Positions 52,529 to 60,024 of a stretch of DNA of 64,000 bases are shown here, piece by piece; positions within the stretch are counted from its first letter, which is position 1; the number at the start of each line of letters is the position of its first letter. Both the position numbers and the translations under genes were made by a program. A model generated the notes under the pieces. The model was not told the origin of the DNA, ran no database searches, and saw only the letters and a list, made by a program, of their open reading frames with translations. Source of the DNA: Novimethylophilus kurashikiensis (GTDB lineage: Bacteria > Pseudomonadota > Gammaproteobacteria > Burkholderiales > Methylophilaceae); assembly GCF_003112435.1 (NCBI RefSeq), contig NZ_BDOQ01000002.1, forward strand, positions 62,001-126,000, given 5' to 3'.

Positions 52529-53527
52529 CTATTTGAGGGTTTGCAAATAAGCCACGACGTCGTGCAGTTCTTCCGGCTGCAGGCCGACGGGCGGCATGCG
52601 CGTGCCGGGCTTCAATGCCTGGGGATTGAGAATCCACCCCGACAGGCCGCCGGCGTTGTTGGGCAATAGTCCGGCGGCGATGGTGCTGCGGCTCATCAGG
52701 TGGGTGAGGTCCGGCCCCAAGGCGCCGTGCGCTTGGGTCCCGCGCACCGTATGGCAAACGCTGCATCGGGCCTGGAACACAGCCGCGCCGGGTGCGGTGC
52801 TTTCATTCGCAGCAGCCAGCTGCGCAGTTTTCCAGGTGGTGAATTGTTCCTGAGGCTCGGCCACGACGTACAAAGCCATATGCGCGTGCTGCGCTCCGCA
52901 ATACTCGCCGCATTGACCGCGGTAGACGCCGGGGCGGTCGGCCTGCAGCCATGTGTAGTTGGTCTGGCCGGGAATCACGTCGGTCTTGCCGCCGAGTTGC
53001 GGCACCCAGAACGAGTGGATGACGTCGGTGCTGACCAGCTTGAAACGCACGGGCTGGCCCACTGGGATATGCACCTCGTTGGCGGTGACGAATTCCTCGG
53101 ACGGCACCGCGCCCGTATAAGTCGCGCCCCACCACCATTGATGGCCGTCGATCTCGACCTCGATCGGCGTTTTATTGGCAGGCGAGGCCACGGCCGAAAG
53201 CGTAAATGCAGTCCATACGGCGCAGGCCAGCAGTACCACCGTCGAGATGCCGACGCCGATGTAAATCCAGCGGATGCCGCCCGCCGGTTTTTCAACGGGC
53301 AATCGGCCCTCAGCGTCGGCAACCAGCGGCGGACGGCGGCGCAAAATGCCCATCAGTACGAGGGCGGCGATGATGACGCAGACAGCGATCGAGATGAGCA
53401 TCAGGCCCCAGTTGAGACGCGTGACCGGGTCTCCCGCCGGACCGAAGGTCTGCAGATAGCTCATCGGCGTGGCGGCGCGGGCCCAGCCGGGCCATAGGAC
53501 AAGCCATGCTGCGTGCCAGGGGCGCAT
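52529..53527 (-). CDS. coxB: Cytochrome c oxidase subunit II with fused cytochrome c domain
   Basis: This is a 332-residue subunit II. It has a signal and two membrane helices, a cupredoxin domain with the CuA site (DVIHSFWVPQLGGKTD, GQCGEYCGAQHAHM), and a C-terminal cytochrome c domain with CSVCHTVRGT and an axial-Met candidate near MPPVGLQ. The fusion defines a caa3-type oxidase able to take electrons directly from a small cytochrome. It starts one base after the xoxG-like gene, which supports an electron path from methanol dehydrogenase. Confidence 0.95.
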   Translation of the reverse strand: MRPWHAAWLVLWPGWARAATPMSYLQTFGPAGDPVTRLNWGLMLISIAVCVIIAALVLMGILRRRPPLVADAEGRLPVEKPAGGIRWIYIGVGISTVVLLACAVWTAFTLSAVASPANKTPIEVEIDGHQWWWGATYTGAVPSEEFVTANEVHIPVGQPVRFKLVSTDVIHSFWVPQLGGKTDVIPGQTNYTWLQADRPGVYRGQCGEYCGAQHAHMALYVVAEPQEQFTTWKTAQLAAANESTAPGAAVFQARCSVCHTVRGTQAHGALGPDLTHLMSRSTIAAGLLPNNAGGLSGWILNPQALKPGTRMPPVGLQPEELHDVVAYLQTLK

Positions 53528-53528
53528 C

Positions 53529-54041
53529 TCAGTGAGCCTTTCCCGTCTGCTTGGCGGGCGATGAGGCGTCGATCGGCTCGCTCGGGGATTGGCCGAGCGT
53601 GCGGATGTAGGTCACCAGCTTCCACAGCGCGTCGGGCGGCAGGGCTTTTTCGAACGAGGGCATGCCGTTGGGGCGGCCTTGGAGGATGCTGAGGTAGATC
53701 TGCCCGGGCTCGCCGCCATAGATCCAGTCCTTGTCGCCCAAGGGCGGCCCCATGCCGCCTCCGGCATCCTTGGCATGACATCCGGAGCAGTTCATGGCGT
53801 TGAACAACGACCGTCCCTCGGCGGCTGCGCTGGCGTTGCCTTCATACGGGTTTTTCAACTGATCTGGGGTCGCGGGGCGGGGGATATGCGTGCCGCCGAC
53901 CTGCTGGTGCATGATTTGTTCGCTGCCAGGCAATTGCTGTGTCGCCGCCGGTGCCGCGGCCGCCGAGTCTGCAATTGCGATGCCTAAGATCAGAGCGCCG
54001 AGCCATGAAATATCCCGGCATGAAATGTGAAATGCACGCAT
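53529..54041 (-). CDS. xoxG: Periplasmic cytochrome c (XoxG-like)
   Basis: This is a 170-residue exported monohaem cytochrome c. An N-terminal export signal (LGALILGIAIADSAAAA) is followed by one CSGCH site (residues 85-89) and a Met-ligand candidate in GRPNGMPSFEKAL. Its position between xoxJ (10-bp gap) and coxB (1-bp gap) suggests it is the electron acceptor of XoxF, carrying electrons to the CoxB cytochrome domain. The symbol rests on context more than on a specific sequence signature. Confidence 0.82.
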   Translation of the reverse strand: MRAFHISCRDISWLGALILGIAIADSAAAAPAATQQLPGSEQIMHQQVGGTHIPRPATPDQLKNPYEGNASAAAEGRSLFNAMNCSGCHAKDAGGGMGPPLGDKDWIYGGEPGQIYLSILQGRPNGMPSFEKALPPDALWKLVTYIRTLGQSPSEPIDASSPAKQTGKAH

Positions 54042-54051
54042 GTCAGCTCCT

Positions 54052-54897
54052 TCATTTCAGACCAGCCGCGGGGACGTTATCGGCGTTATCCAGCAGTGGT
54101 ACGCCGTACTGCCGCAGCAGGGCGTCGATATCGCCGCAGTGGCGTTCGAGTTCGGTATCCAGCCGCCGTTTGAGTGCCGTGTCGCCAGGCCGTACCCCCA
54201 TGGCGATGGAAAACCGGAACGGCGGATCGCGCGGATCGTCAGCCAACGGAATGACCTCCAGCGGCACCGCGCTATGACTGGCGAAATAGCCGGCAAGCGG
54301 TCCCCAGGCAAGCGCCACGTCTACCTCACCATCGGCGACTGCCTCGATCAACCGTGCAGGCGGATTGGGTTCGCGGTAGTCGCCGAAGATGCTGTAGCCC
54401 AAGACGTTATTCACAATTCCACGCCTTGCAAGCGCCAGTACCGGCGGTGTGCTGTTGTCGCCGATGAGGTGAACGCCGATCTTGAGGGATTGAAGACGGG
54501 GGTCATCCAGGCTGGAGAGATTCAAGTTCCGGTCCTGGCGTGTGACCAGCACGTAGCCCGAGCGATAGTAGGCGCGGGTGGCGAGTACGTGGTCCGAAGC
54601 GGCCGGTAGTCCCATCACGATGTCGCAAGCCCCGGCGTTGAGGGTATTGCGAACGAAACCGCGGCGCTGTGCCCACCAGGTGTATTCGACGTGTTTGCCC
54701 AATGCCTGCGCCATCAATTCGGCCAGCCGGTTCTCAAACCCCCGGCCTTCCGCATTGGAAAACGGCATGTTGTTGGGGTCGGCGCAAACGCGCAGGGCAG
54801 CGCCTGTCGTATCGGCCTTAGCCGTGAGCGGCATCAGCCAACAGGTCGCCGCCAGCAGCGCTGCCATGAGCGCCAAGGCTGGCCAGGTGGCGCTCAT
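54052..54897 (-). CDS. xoxJ: MxaJ/XoxJ-type periplasmic binding protein
   Basis: This is a 281-residue exported protein of the amino-acid-binding-protein fold that accompanies methanol dehydrogenases (MxaJ/XoxJ). A signal peptide (MSATWPALALMAALLAATCW) is followed by LRVCADPNNMPFSNAEGRGFENRLAELMA, WWAQRRGFVRNTLNAGACDIVMG and a second lobe segment VDVALAWGPLAGY, all typical. The proposed role is activation or maturation of the apo-dehydrogenase. The ATG at 54897 overlaps the xoxF stop (ATGA); a longer open frame has no family sequence. Confidence 0.9.
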   Translation of the reverse strand: MSATWPALALMAALLAATCWLMPLTAKADTTGAALRVCADPNNMPFSNAEGRGFENRLAELMAQALGKHVEYTWWAQRRGFVRNTLNAGACDIVMGLPAASDHVLATRAYYRSGYVLVTRQDRNLNLSSLDDPRLQSLKIGVHLIGDNSTPPVLALARRGIVNNVLGYSIFGDYREPNPPARLIEAVADGEVDVALAWGPLAGYFASHSAVPLEVIPLADDPRDPPFRFSIAMGVRPGDTALKRRLDTELERHCGDIDALLRQYGVPLLDNADNVPAAGLK

Positions 54898-56675
54898 GGG
54901 GTATTCCCCGGCAAAGCGAACACGTACAGCATGCCGCCCGGCGTGGTGTCGTTTGGCAGGTCTTTCATGGCGTTGACGAAGCCTAGGGCACCGTAGGGGA
55001 TACGCGTGTCGAGATGACCGGAGACGACGGCCCCAGCCCAGCCGCCTACCCCGGAAAGCACGGCGATGTATTGCTTGCCGTCGGGGCCCTGAAAGGTAAT
55101 GGGTTGACCGATGACGCCGGACCCGGCCTGGAATTTCCACAGCTCCTTGCCGGTCTTGGCATCCACCGCCTTGAACCAGCGGTCCATGGTGCCGTAGAAG
55201 ACCACGTCACCCGCTGTGACCAGCGCACCGCTCCAGGCCGGGTAATGTTCCTTGATCGCCCATACTTCCTTGCCGGTCGCGGGATTCCAGGCGCTGAACA
55301 CGCCGCCGTAATCCCCCGGGCCTTTCTTCATCGACACTTCCATGCCGACGTAGGGCGTACCTGCGATATAGCCGACCTCGGTCGAGGTCACGTCCATGCA
55401 CAAGTGGTTGTGCGGAATGTAGAGCAGGCCGGTCTGAGGCGAAAAGGCACTAGGCTGCCAATCCTTGCCGCCGGGCGCTGCGGGACAAATGTCGTTGACG
55501 CGGATGCCGGTGTGCGGCTCCTTGCCGGGCGCGACGATGGGATGGCCGGTCTTGAGATCGACTTTCTGGATGCTTGTGGTGTAGACGAAGGGGTTGGCCG
55601 AGATGATCTCGCCGGTGGTGCGGTCGAGCACGTACAGGAAACCGTTGCGGTCGGGATGCAGCATCACCTTGCGCGGTTTGCCCTGGATGGTGAGGTCGAC
55701 GAGGATGTGCTCGTTCACCCCATCATAGTCGTGCAGGTCGTGCGGGTTGTATTGCACGGCCCATTTCGCCATGCCGGTATCGGCGTCGCGGGCGAATACC
55801 GAGGAAGTCCACTTGTTGTCGCCGGGGCGCAAATCCGGGTTCCATGGGCCTGGGTTGGCGGTACCGTAGAAAATGAGATTGGTCGTCGGGTCGTAGGAAA
55901 TCCAGCCCCACACCGTGCCCCCGCCGATCTGCCATTTGTCGGGCGGCCAGGTCTTGACGCCGAGATCCTTGCCGCGGTCGCTTTCGTAGTAAGGCTTGAA
56001 GTCTGCGCCAATCAGCACGTCTTTGTCCGGGCCAGTGCTGAACGCCTGCCACGCCTTGCTGCCGTCCTTGAGATTGAGCGCCGTCACCCAGCCGCGTACG
56101 CCCATTTCGCCGCCGCTGTTGCCGACGATGACCTTGTCCTTGACGATGAGCGGGGCCATGGTCATGGTCTGCCCGAGATTGATATCGCCCAGCTTGGTCT
56201 TCCAGATTTCCTTGCCGGTCTCGGCATCGACCGCCACCGTGTGGTTATCCAATGCGTTGAACACAATCTTGCCGTCCGCATAGGCCGCGCCGCGGTTCAC
56301 TACGTCGCAGCAGGCGACGCCCTGTGCGGCGCGGGCCGGCTCGGGCTTGTAGGTCCACTTGAGCCTGCCGCCGGACTTGAGGTCGAGGGCGTAGAGATAA
56401 TTGGGATAGGGCGTCACCACATACATGGTGTCGCCGACGACCAGCGGTGCGGCTTCGTGCCCGGTGGCCAAACCGGTAGAAAAGGTCCAGGCCAATTGCA
56501 GTTGTTTGACGTTGCCGGTGGTGATCTGGTTGAGACGGCTGAAGCGGGTGTTGGCGTAATCCTTGGCGGGCATGGGCCAGTCGCTGTCCTTGACTGGAGC
56601 GGCGAGCGCAACAGGCAGTGCGCATACGGTTAACAGACTCACTGCGATACGGGACACGAAGTTGGCGAGTTTCAT
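54894..56675 (-). CDS. xoxF: XoxF-type lanthanide-dependent PQQ methanol dehydrogenase
   Basis: This is a 593-residue periplasmic quinoprotein that oxidises methanol. A signal peptide (VSLLTVCALPVALAAPVKD) precedes an eight-bladed propeller. The vicinal disulfide is C122-C123, metal ligands are E190 and N274 (TANPGPWNPD), and the active-site loop HDYDGVNEH supplies catalytic D316 and the extra D318 that marks lanthanide-binding XoxF-type enzymes (MxaF has Ala there). The neighbouring xoxJ and xoxG support methanol rather than ethanol as substrate. The start at 56675 opens directly on the signal peptide. Confidence 0.92.
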   Translation of the reverse strand: MKLANFVSRIAVSLLTVCALPVALAAPVKDSDWPMPAKDYANTRFSRLNQITTGNVKQLQLAWTFSTGLATGHEAAPLVVGDTMYVVTPYPNYLYALDLKSGGRLKWTYKPEPARAAQGVACCDVVNRGAAYADGKIVFNALDNHTVAVDAETGKEIWKTKLGDINLGQTMTMAPLIVKDKVIVGNSGGEMGVRGWVTALNLKDGSKAWQAFSTGPDKDVLIGADFKPYYESDRGKDLGVKTWPPDKWQIGGGTVWGWISYDPTTNLIFYGTANPGPWNPDLRPGDNKWTSSVFARDADTGMAKWAVQYNPHDLHDYDGVNEHILVDLTIQGKPRKVMLHPDRNGFLYVLDRTTGEIISANPFVYTTSIQKVDLKTGHPIVAPGKEPHTGIRVNDICPAAPGGKDWQPSAFSPQTGLLYIPHNHLCMDVTSTEVGYIAGTPYVGMEVSMKKGPGDYGGVFSAWNPATGKEVWAIKEHYPAWSGALVTAGDVVFYGTMDRWFKAVDAKTGKELWKFQAGSGVIGQPITFQGPDGKQYIAVLSGVGGWAGAVVSGHLDTRIPYGALGFVNAMKDLPNDTTPGGMLYVFALPGNTP

Positions 56676-56839
56676 GGCAATCCATTCCGCTTGCGACAAT
56701 GAGGCGTATTTTTTTACATTGGTCCCATACTGTCTGTTGGCTAACGCTCCGTTGCGGTGCATTTTTTTCGAATGCAATCGACGAATTAAACCAATGCTGC
56801 GCTGGTCAAACGCTGGTCGAACTCATATCGCGCCCAGCC
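56676..56839. promoter_or_regulatory. Shared control region of xoxF and cioA
   Basis: This 164-bp stretch separates the divergent xox-cox and cio operons. It is AT-richer than the flanks, with T-runs (TTTTTTTACATTGG and CATTTTTTTCG). A tandem 11-bp direct repeat, CGCTGGTCAAA/CGCTGGTCGAA (56800-56821), lies 18 bp before the cioA ATG; one-helical-turn spacing is what a regulator binding site could show. No standard promoter hexamers are clear. Confidence 0.5.
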
Positions 56840-58261
56840 ATGACTGCCCTCGATCTCGCACGCATCCAGTTCGGTTTTACCATTTCGTTCCACATCATCT
56901 TTCCCGCCATCACCATCGGGCTGGCGAGTTATCTCGCCGTGCTCGAAGCCTGCTGGCTCAAGACGCGCAAACCGGTCTACAACGATCTCTACCATTTCTG
57001 GCTCAAGATTTTCGCGGTCAATTTCGGCATGGGCGTGGTGTCGGGGCTGGTCATGTCCTACGAATTCGGCACCAACTGGAGCCGATTTTCCGACTATGCG
57101 GGCAGCGTGACAGGGCCGCTACTCACCTACGAGGTGCTCACCGCGTTCTTCCTGGAGGCCGGATTCCTCGGCGTGATGCTGTTCGGGCGGCACAAGGTGG
57201 GGGAGGGACTGCATTTCTTTTCGACCGTGATGGTGGCCTTGGGCACCTTGATCTCGACGACCTGGATCATCGCCTCCAACAGCTGGATGCAAACGCCGCA
57301 GGGCTATACCCTGGCCGACGGGCGGCTGATCCCGATGGATTGGCTGAGCGTGATTTTTAACCCGTCGTTTCCGTATCGTCTCGTGCACATGAGCATCGCG
57401 GCGTTTCTCTCCACTGCGCTGATCGTGGGCGCTGCGGCGGCCTGGCATCTGCTGCGTGGCAACGACAACGCCGCCGTACGCAAGATGCTGTCGATGGCGA
57501 TGTGGATGATGCTCATCGTGGCGCCCATCCAAGCGTTCGTGGGCGACCTGCACGGCCTTAACACGCTGCATCACCAGCCCGCCAAGCTCGCCGCGATCGA
57601 GGGGCACTGGGAAAATACGGGCAGCGACGGCACGCCGTTGATCCTGTTCGGCTGGCCCGACATGGAGCGCGAAGCGACGCTGTATTCTGTCGAGGTGCCG
57701 CGCCTGGGCAGCCTCATCCTCACCCACAGCTGGGATGGCAAGATTCCCGCGCTCAAGGAATTCCCCAAGGCCGACCGGCCCAATTCCACCGTGGTGTTCT
57801 GGACCTTCCGCCTGATGGTGGGGCTGGGGTTCGCCATGATCGCCCTCGGGTTGTGGAGCGCCTGGCTGCGCTGGCGGGGCGAGCTGTTTACGAGCAGGCC
57901 GTTCCTCAATGTGGCGCTGGTCATGGGGCCGATGGGTATCGTTTCTATCTTGGCAGGCTGGATTACCACGGAAATGGGTCGCCAGCCCTGGGTAGTGTAC
58001 GGATTGATGCGCACGGCCGATGGCGTCTCGCGCCATAGCGTGTTGGAACTCAGCATTTCGCTGGTGCTGTTCGTGCTGATTTACTTCGCCGTGTTCGGCG
58101 CAGGCATCGGTTATCTGATTCGCTTGATGCGCATCGGGCCGGTGTTGAACGAGCCGCGCGAGGTGGATGCCGGCGGTCCGGGGCAAGGTCGCCATGCCAT
58201 GCGGCCGATGTCAGCCGTCACCGAGTCGGCGGATGCACTTGACCCCTCAAGGAGCAGCTAA
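56840..58261 (+). CDS. cydA: Cytochrome bd-type quinol oxidase subunit I (CioA-like)
   Basis: This is a 473-residue inner-membrane quinol oxidase subunit. It keeps the b595 haem ligand histidine (H18 in FGFTISFHIIFPAITIG), the b558 segment YRLVHMSIAAFLSTALIVG and GRQPWVVYG near the C-terminus. The periplasmic Q-loop is short compared with E. coli CydA (522 residues), which is the mark of the cyanide-insensitive (CIO) type. The start at 56840 is used since upstream frames lack family sequence. It is divergent from xoxF and followed by subunit II. Confidence 0.92.
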   Translation: MTALDLARIQFGFTISFHIIFPAITIGLASYLAVLEACWLKTRKPVYNDLYHFWLKIFAVNFGMGVVSGLVMSYEFGTNWSRFSDYAGSVTGPLLTYEVLTAFFLEAGFLGVMLFGRHKVGEGLHFFSTVMVALGTLISTTWIIASNSWMQTPQGYTLADGRLIPMDWLSVIFNPSFPYRLVHMSIAAFLSTALIVGAAAAWHLLRGNDNAAVRKMLSMAMWMMLIVAPIQAFVGDLHGLNTLHHQPAKLAAIEGHWENTGSDGTPLILFGWPDMEREATLYSVEVPRLGSLILTHSWDGKIPALKEFPKADRPNSTVVFWTFRLMVGLGFAMIALGLWSAWLRWRGELFTSRPFLNVALVMGPMGIVSILAGWITTEMGRQPWVVYGLMRTADGVSRHSVLELSISLVLFVLIYFAVFGAGIGYLIRLMRIGPVLNEPREVDAGGPGQGRHAMRPMSAVTESADALDPSRSS

Positions 58262-58271
58262 GGAGCTAACC

Positions 58272-59273
58272 ATGGATCTTCCGTTCATCTGGGCCGCCGT
58301 CATTCTTTTCGCCGTGCTGATGTACGTCATCATGGACGGTTTCGACCTGGGTCTCGGCATCCTGTACCCGTGGTTTCCCGCCAAGGAAGACCGCGACGTC
58401 GTCATGAACACGGTGGCCCCGGTGTGGGACGGCAACGAAACCTGGCTGGTGCTGGGCGGAGCAGGCTTGCTGGCGGCCTTTCCGCTAGCGTATTCAGTGG
58501 TGCTGAGCGCGTTTTACCTGCCGCTGATTTTCATGCTGATCGGGTTGATTTTTCGCGGCGTGGCGTTCGAGTTCCGCTTCAAGGCGCACGAGCACGAGCG
58601 GCATTTCTGGGACAAGGCCTTCATCGGCGGTTCGATTGCGGCGACGTTTTTCCAGGGCGTGGTGCTGGGAGCCTATGAGCAAGGGATTCCCGTGGTCGAG
58701 CGCATGTATGCCGGGTCGGCCTGGGCCTGGGTGACGCCGTTTTCGCTGTTTACGGGGCTGGCGCTGCTGGTGGCCTACGCGCTGCTCGGCAGCACCTGGC
58801 TCATCATGAAGACCGAAGGCAGCGTGCAGGAACAAGCCTATCGGCTGACCAAAAAATTGGTTTGGGGGTTGCTGGCGGCGATCGTGATCGTGTGCGTGTG
58901 GACGCCGCTCATGAATCCCGGCATCGCCCAGCGCTGGTTCGCGTATCCCAATATCCTCTACGCAGCGCCTGTGCCCATCCTCACTGTCGTCAGCGCCGCC
59001 TTGCTGCTGCTCGCGGTGGCCAAACGCTCGCATGCCGCGCCTTTCCTATTCACCCTGGCGCTGGTGATCCTCAACTACGTCGGTTTCGGCATCAGCCTGT
59101 GGCCTAACATCATCCCGCCCAATATCTCCATCTGGGATGCCTCTTCTCCGCCGCAGAGCCAGGGTTTCACGCTGGTAGGTGCGCTGGTCATCATCCCGCT
59201 GGTGCTGGCATATACGTTGTGGGGCTACTACGTGTTCCGGGGCAAGGTGAAGCACGGCGAGGGCTATCACTAG
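58272..59273 (+). CDS. cydB: Cytochrome bd-type quinol oxidase subunit II (CioB-like)
   Basis: This is a 333-residue membrane subunit with about eight helices that supports haem binding by subunit I. The N-terminus is typical (MDLPFIWAAVILFAVLMYVI, MDGFDLGLGILYP) as are VWDGNETWLVLGGAGLLAAFP and FRGVAFEFRFKAH. A good AAGGAG site lies 12 bp before the ATG at 58272. Its stop lies directly next to the start of a 40-codon DUF2474 gene. Confidence 0.93.
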   Translation: MDLPFIWAAVILFAVLMYVIMDGFDLGLGILYPWFPAKEDRDVVMNTVAPVWDGNETWLVLGGAGLLAAFPLAYSVVLSAFYLPLIFMLIGLIFRGVAFEFRFKAHEHERHFWDKAFIGGSIAATFFQGVVLGAYEQGIPVVERMYAGSAWAWVTPFSLFTGLALLVAYALLGSTWLIMKTEGSVQEQAYRLTKKLVWGLLAAIVIVCVWTPLMNPGIAQRWFAYPNILYAAPVPILTVVSAALLLLAVAKRSHAAPFLFTLALVILNYVGFGISLWPNIIPPNISIWDASSPPQSQGFTLVGALVIIPLVLAYTLWGYYVFRGKVKHGEGYH

Positions 59274-59396
59274 ATGACGCAAGGGTTGAAGCGACTGGGG
59301 TGGCTGGTGCTGATTTGGGGATTGAGTGTGTGCGCGCTGAGTGTTTTGGCTTATGGCTTGCGGCTAGCCATGCGGGTGGTGGGGCTGGCTGGGTAG
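59274..59396 (+). CDS. DUF2474-family small subunit of the bd-type oxidase
   Basis: This 40-residue, single-helix membrane protein (MTQGLKRLGWLVLIWGLSVC... ending RLAMRVVGLAG) starts with ATG immediately after the cydB stop. DUF2474 proteins accompany CioAB-type operons and, like CydX in E. coli, probably stabilise the oxidase. The motif GLKRLGWLVLIWGLSV with a basic start and a hydrophobic helix fits the family. Confidence 0.82.
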   Translation: MTQGLKRLGWLVLIWGLSVCALSVLAYGLRLAMRVVGLAG

Positions 59397-59403
59397 CAGG
59401 AAA

Positions 59404-59433
59404 TGTAGCGCAGGGGAGGCCGCCTGCGCTACA
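59404..59433. terminator. Perfect hairpin between convergent genes
   Basis: TGTAGCGCAGG (59404-59414) pairs perfectly with CCTGCGCTACA (59423-59433). It lies just after the DUF2474 stop and before the end of the opposite small gene. There is no T-run, so it is a weak terminator candidate or a REP-like element. Confidence 0.5.
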
Positions 59434-59453
59434 GATATGGGCTCGTAAATTGG

Positions 59454-59723
59454 TTATTTCGAGCAGCGTAATTTGGCCTTGAGCGTATCGCCCACCTTGT
59501 AGTCCTTGAGCGTCTCCGCTGAAGCCTGGAATACGTGGGTGGTGCCGTCGCTGCCTTTGACGGTGATCTTGTTGCTGGAAGCGTCGATCTTGGTGACGGT
59601 GCCTTCGAGCTGCTGCGGACTGCCAGCCTTGGAGCAATCCTTGTTTTCGTCGCCCGCGAAAGACGGCACGGCCAAGGCGAGCATGGCGGCTGCCAGGCAG
59701 GAAATGCATGCATGCTTGTTCAT
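59454..59723 (-). CDS. Small exported protein of unknown function
   Basis: This is an 89-residue exported protein: signal peptide (MNKHACISCLAAAMLALAVP) and a small beta-rich domain (QLEGTVTKIDASSNKITVKG, GTTHVFQASAETLKDYKVGD). The pattern resembles short OB/SH3-like periplasmic proteins, such as DUF1344, but I cannot name the family. GGAG lies 6 bp before the ATG at 59723. It is near a second small exported protein on the same strand. Confidence 0.7.
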   Translation of the reverse strand: MNKHACISCLAAAMLALAVPSFAGDENKDCSKAGSPQQLEGTVTKIDASSNKITVKGSDGTTHVFQASAETLKDYKVGDTLKAKLRCSK

Positions 59724-59734
59724 ACGGTTCTCCT

Positions 59735-59950
59735 TCACTTCGTAATGTCGTAGATTGCGCCGGCCGCAGCGCCGATGCCGGTGCCGATCAGCGCGCCTTT
59801 CCCGGCGCCGTAGCCGGTCCCGGCCCCTACCGCTGCGCCCGCACCCGCGCCGACCGCGGCACCCTTCATGGTGTTGCAGCCGGTCGTGACTAGCGTGAGC
59901 GCAAGCAGGGCGGGGAGGGCGACTGTCCTCAATGATCTTGGCGTGTTCAT
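59735..59950 (-). CDS. Glycine-zipper lipoprotein
   Basis: This is a 71-residue lipoprotein: signal with lipobox (LVTTGC, lipidated Cys at ~25) followed by a glycine-zipper domain (GAAVGAGAGAAVGAGTGYGAGKG, GTGIGAAAGAI), as in small OmpA/YMGG-like outer-membrane lipoproteins. The start at 59950 is preceded by GGAGATCACC. It is probably part of the same transcript as the next small exported protein. Confidence 0.8.
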   Translation of the reverse strand: MNTPRSLRTVALPALLALTLVTTGCNTMKGAAVGAGAGAAVGAGTGYGAGKGALIGTGIGAAAGAIYDITK

Positions 59951-60024
59951 GGTGATCTCCTCATGACGTTGTGTTTCCTTGTTACGCCGATTCGTCGCCA
60001 ACGTCTGCGGCCTGCCGCACAAGG

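Noticed and set aside
55014-56633. 539-codon plus-strand open frame opposite xoxF
   Set aside because: It is the antisense shadow of xoxF, whose active-site and metal residues are all intact in the other frame.
57119-58195. 358-codon minus-strand frame opposite cioA
   Set aside because: His/Arg/Gln-rich composition typical of a shadow frame; cioA on the other strand is complete.
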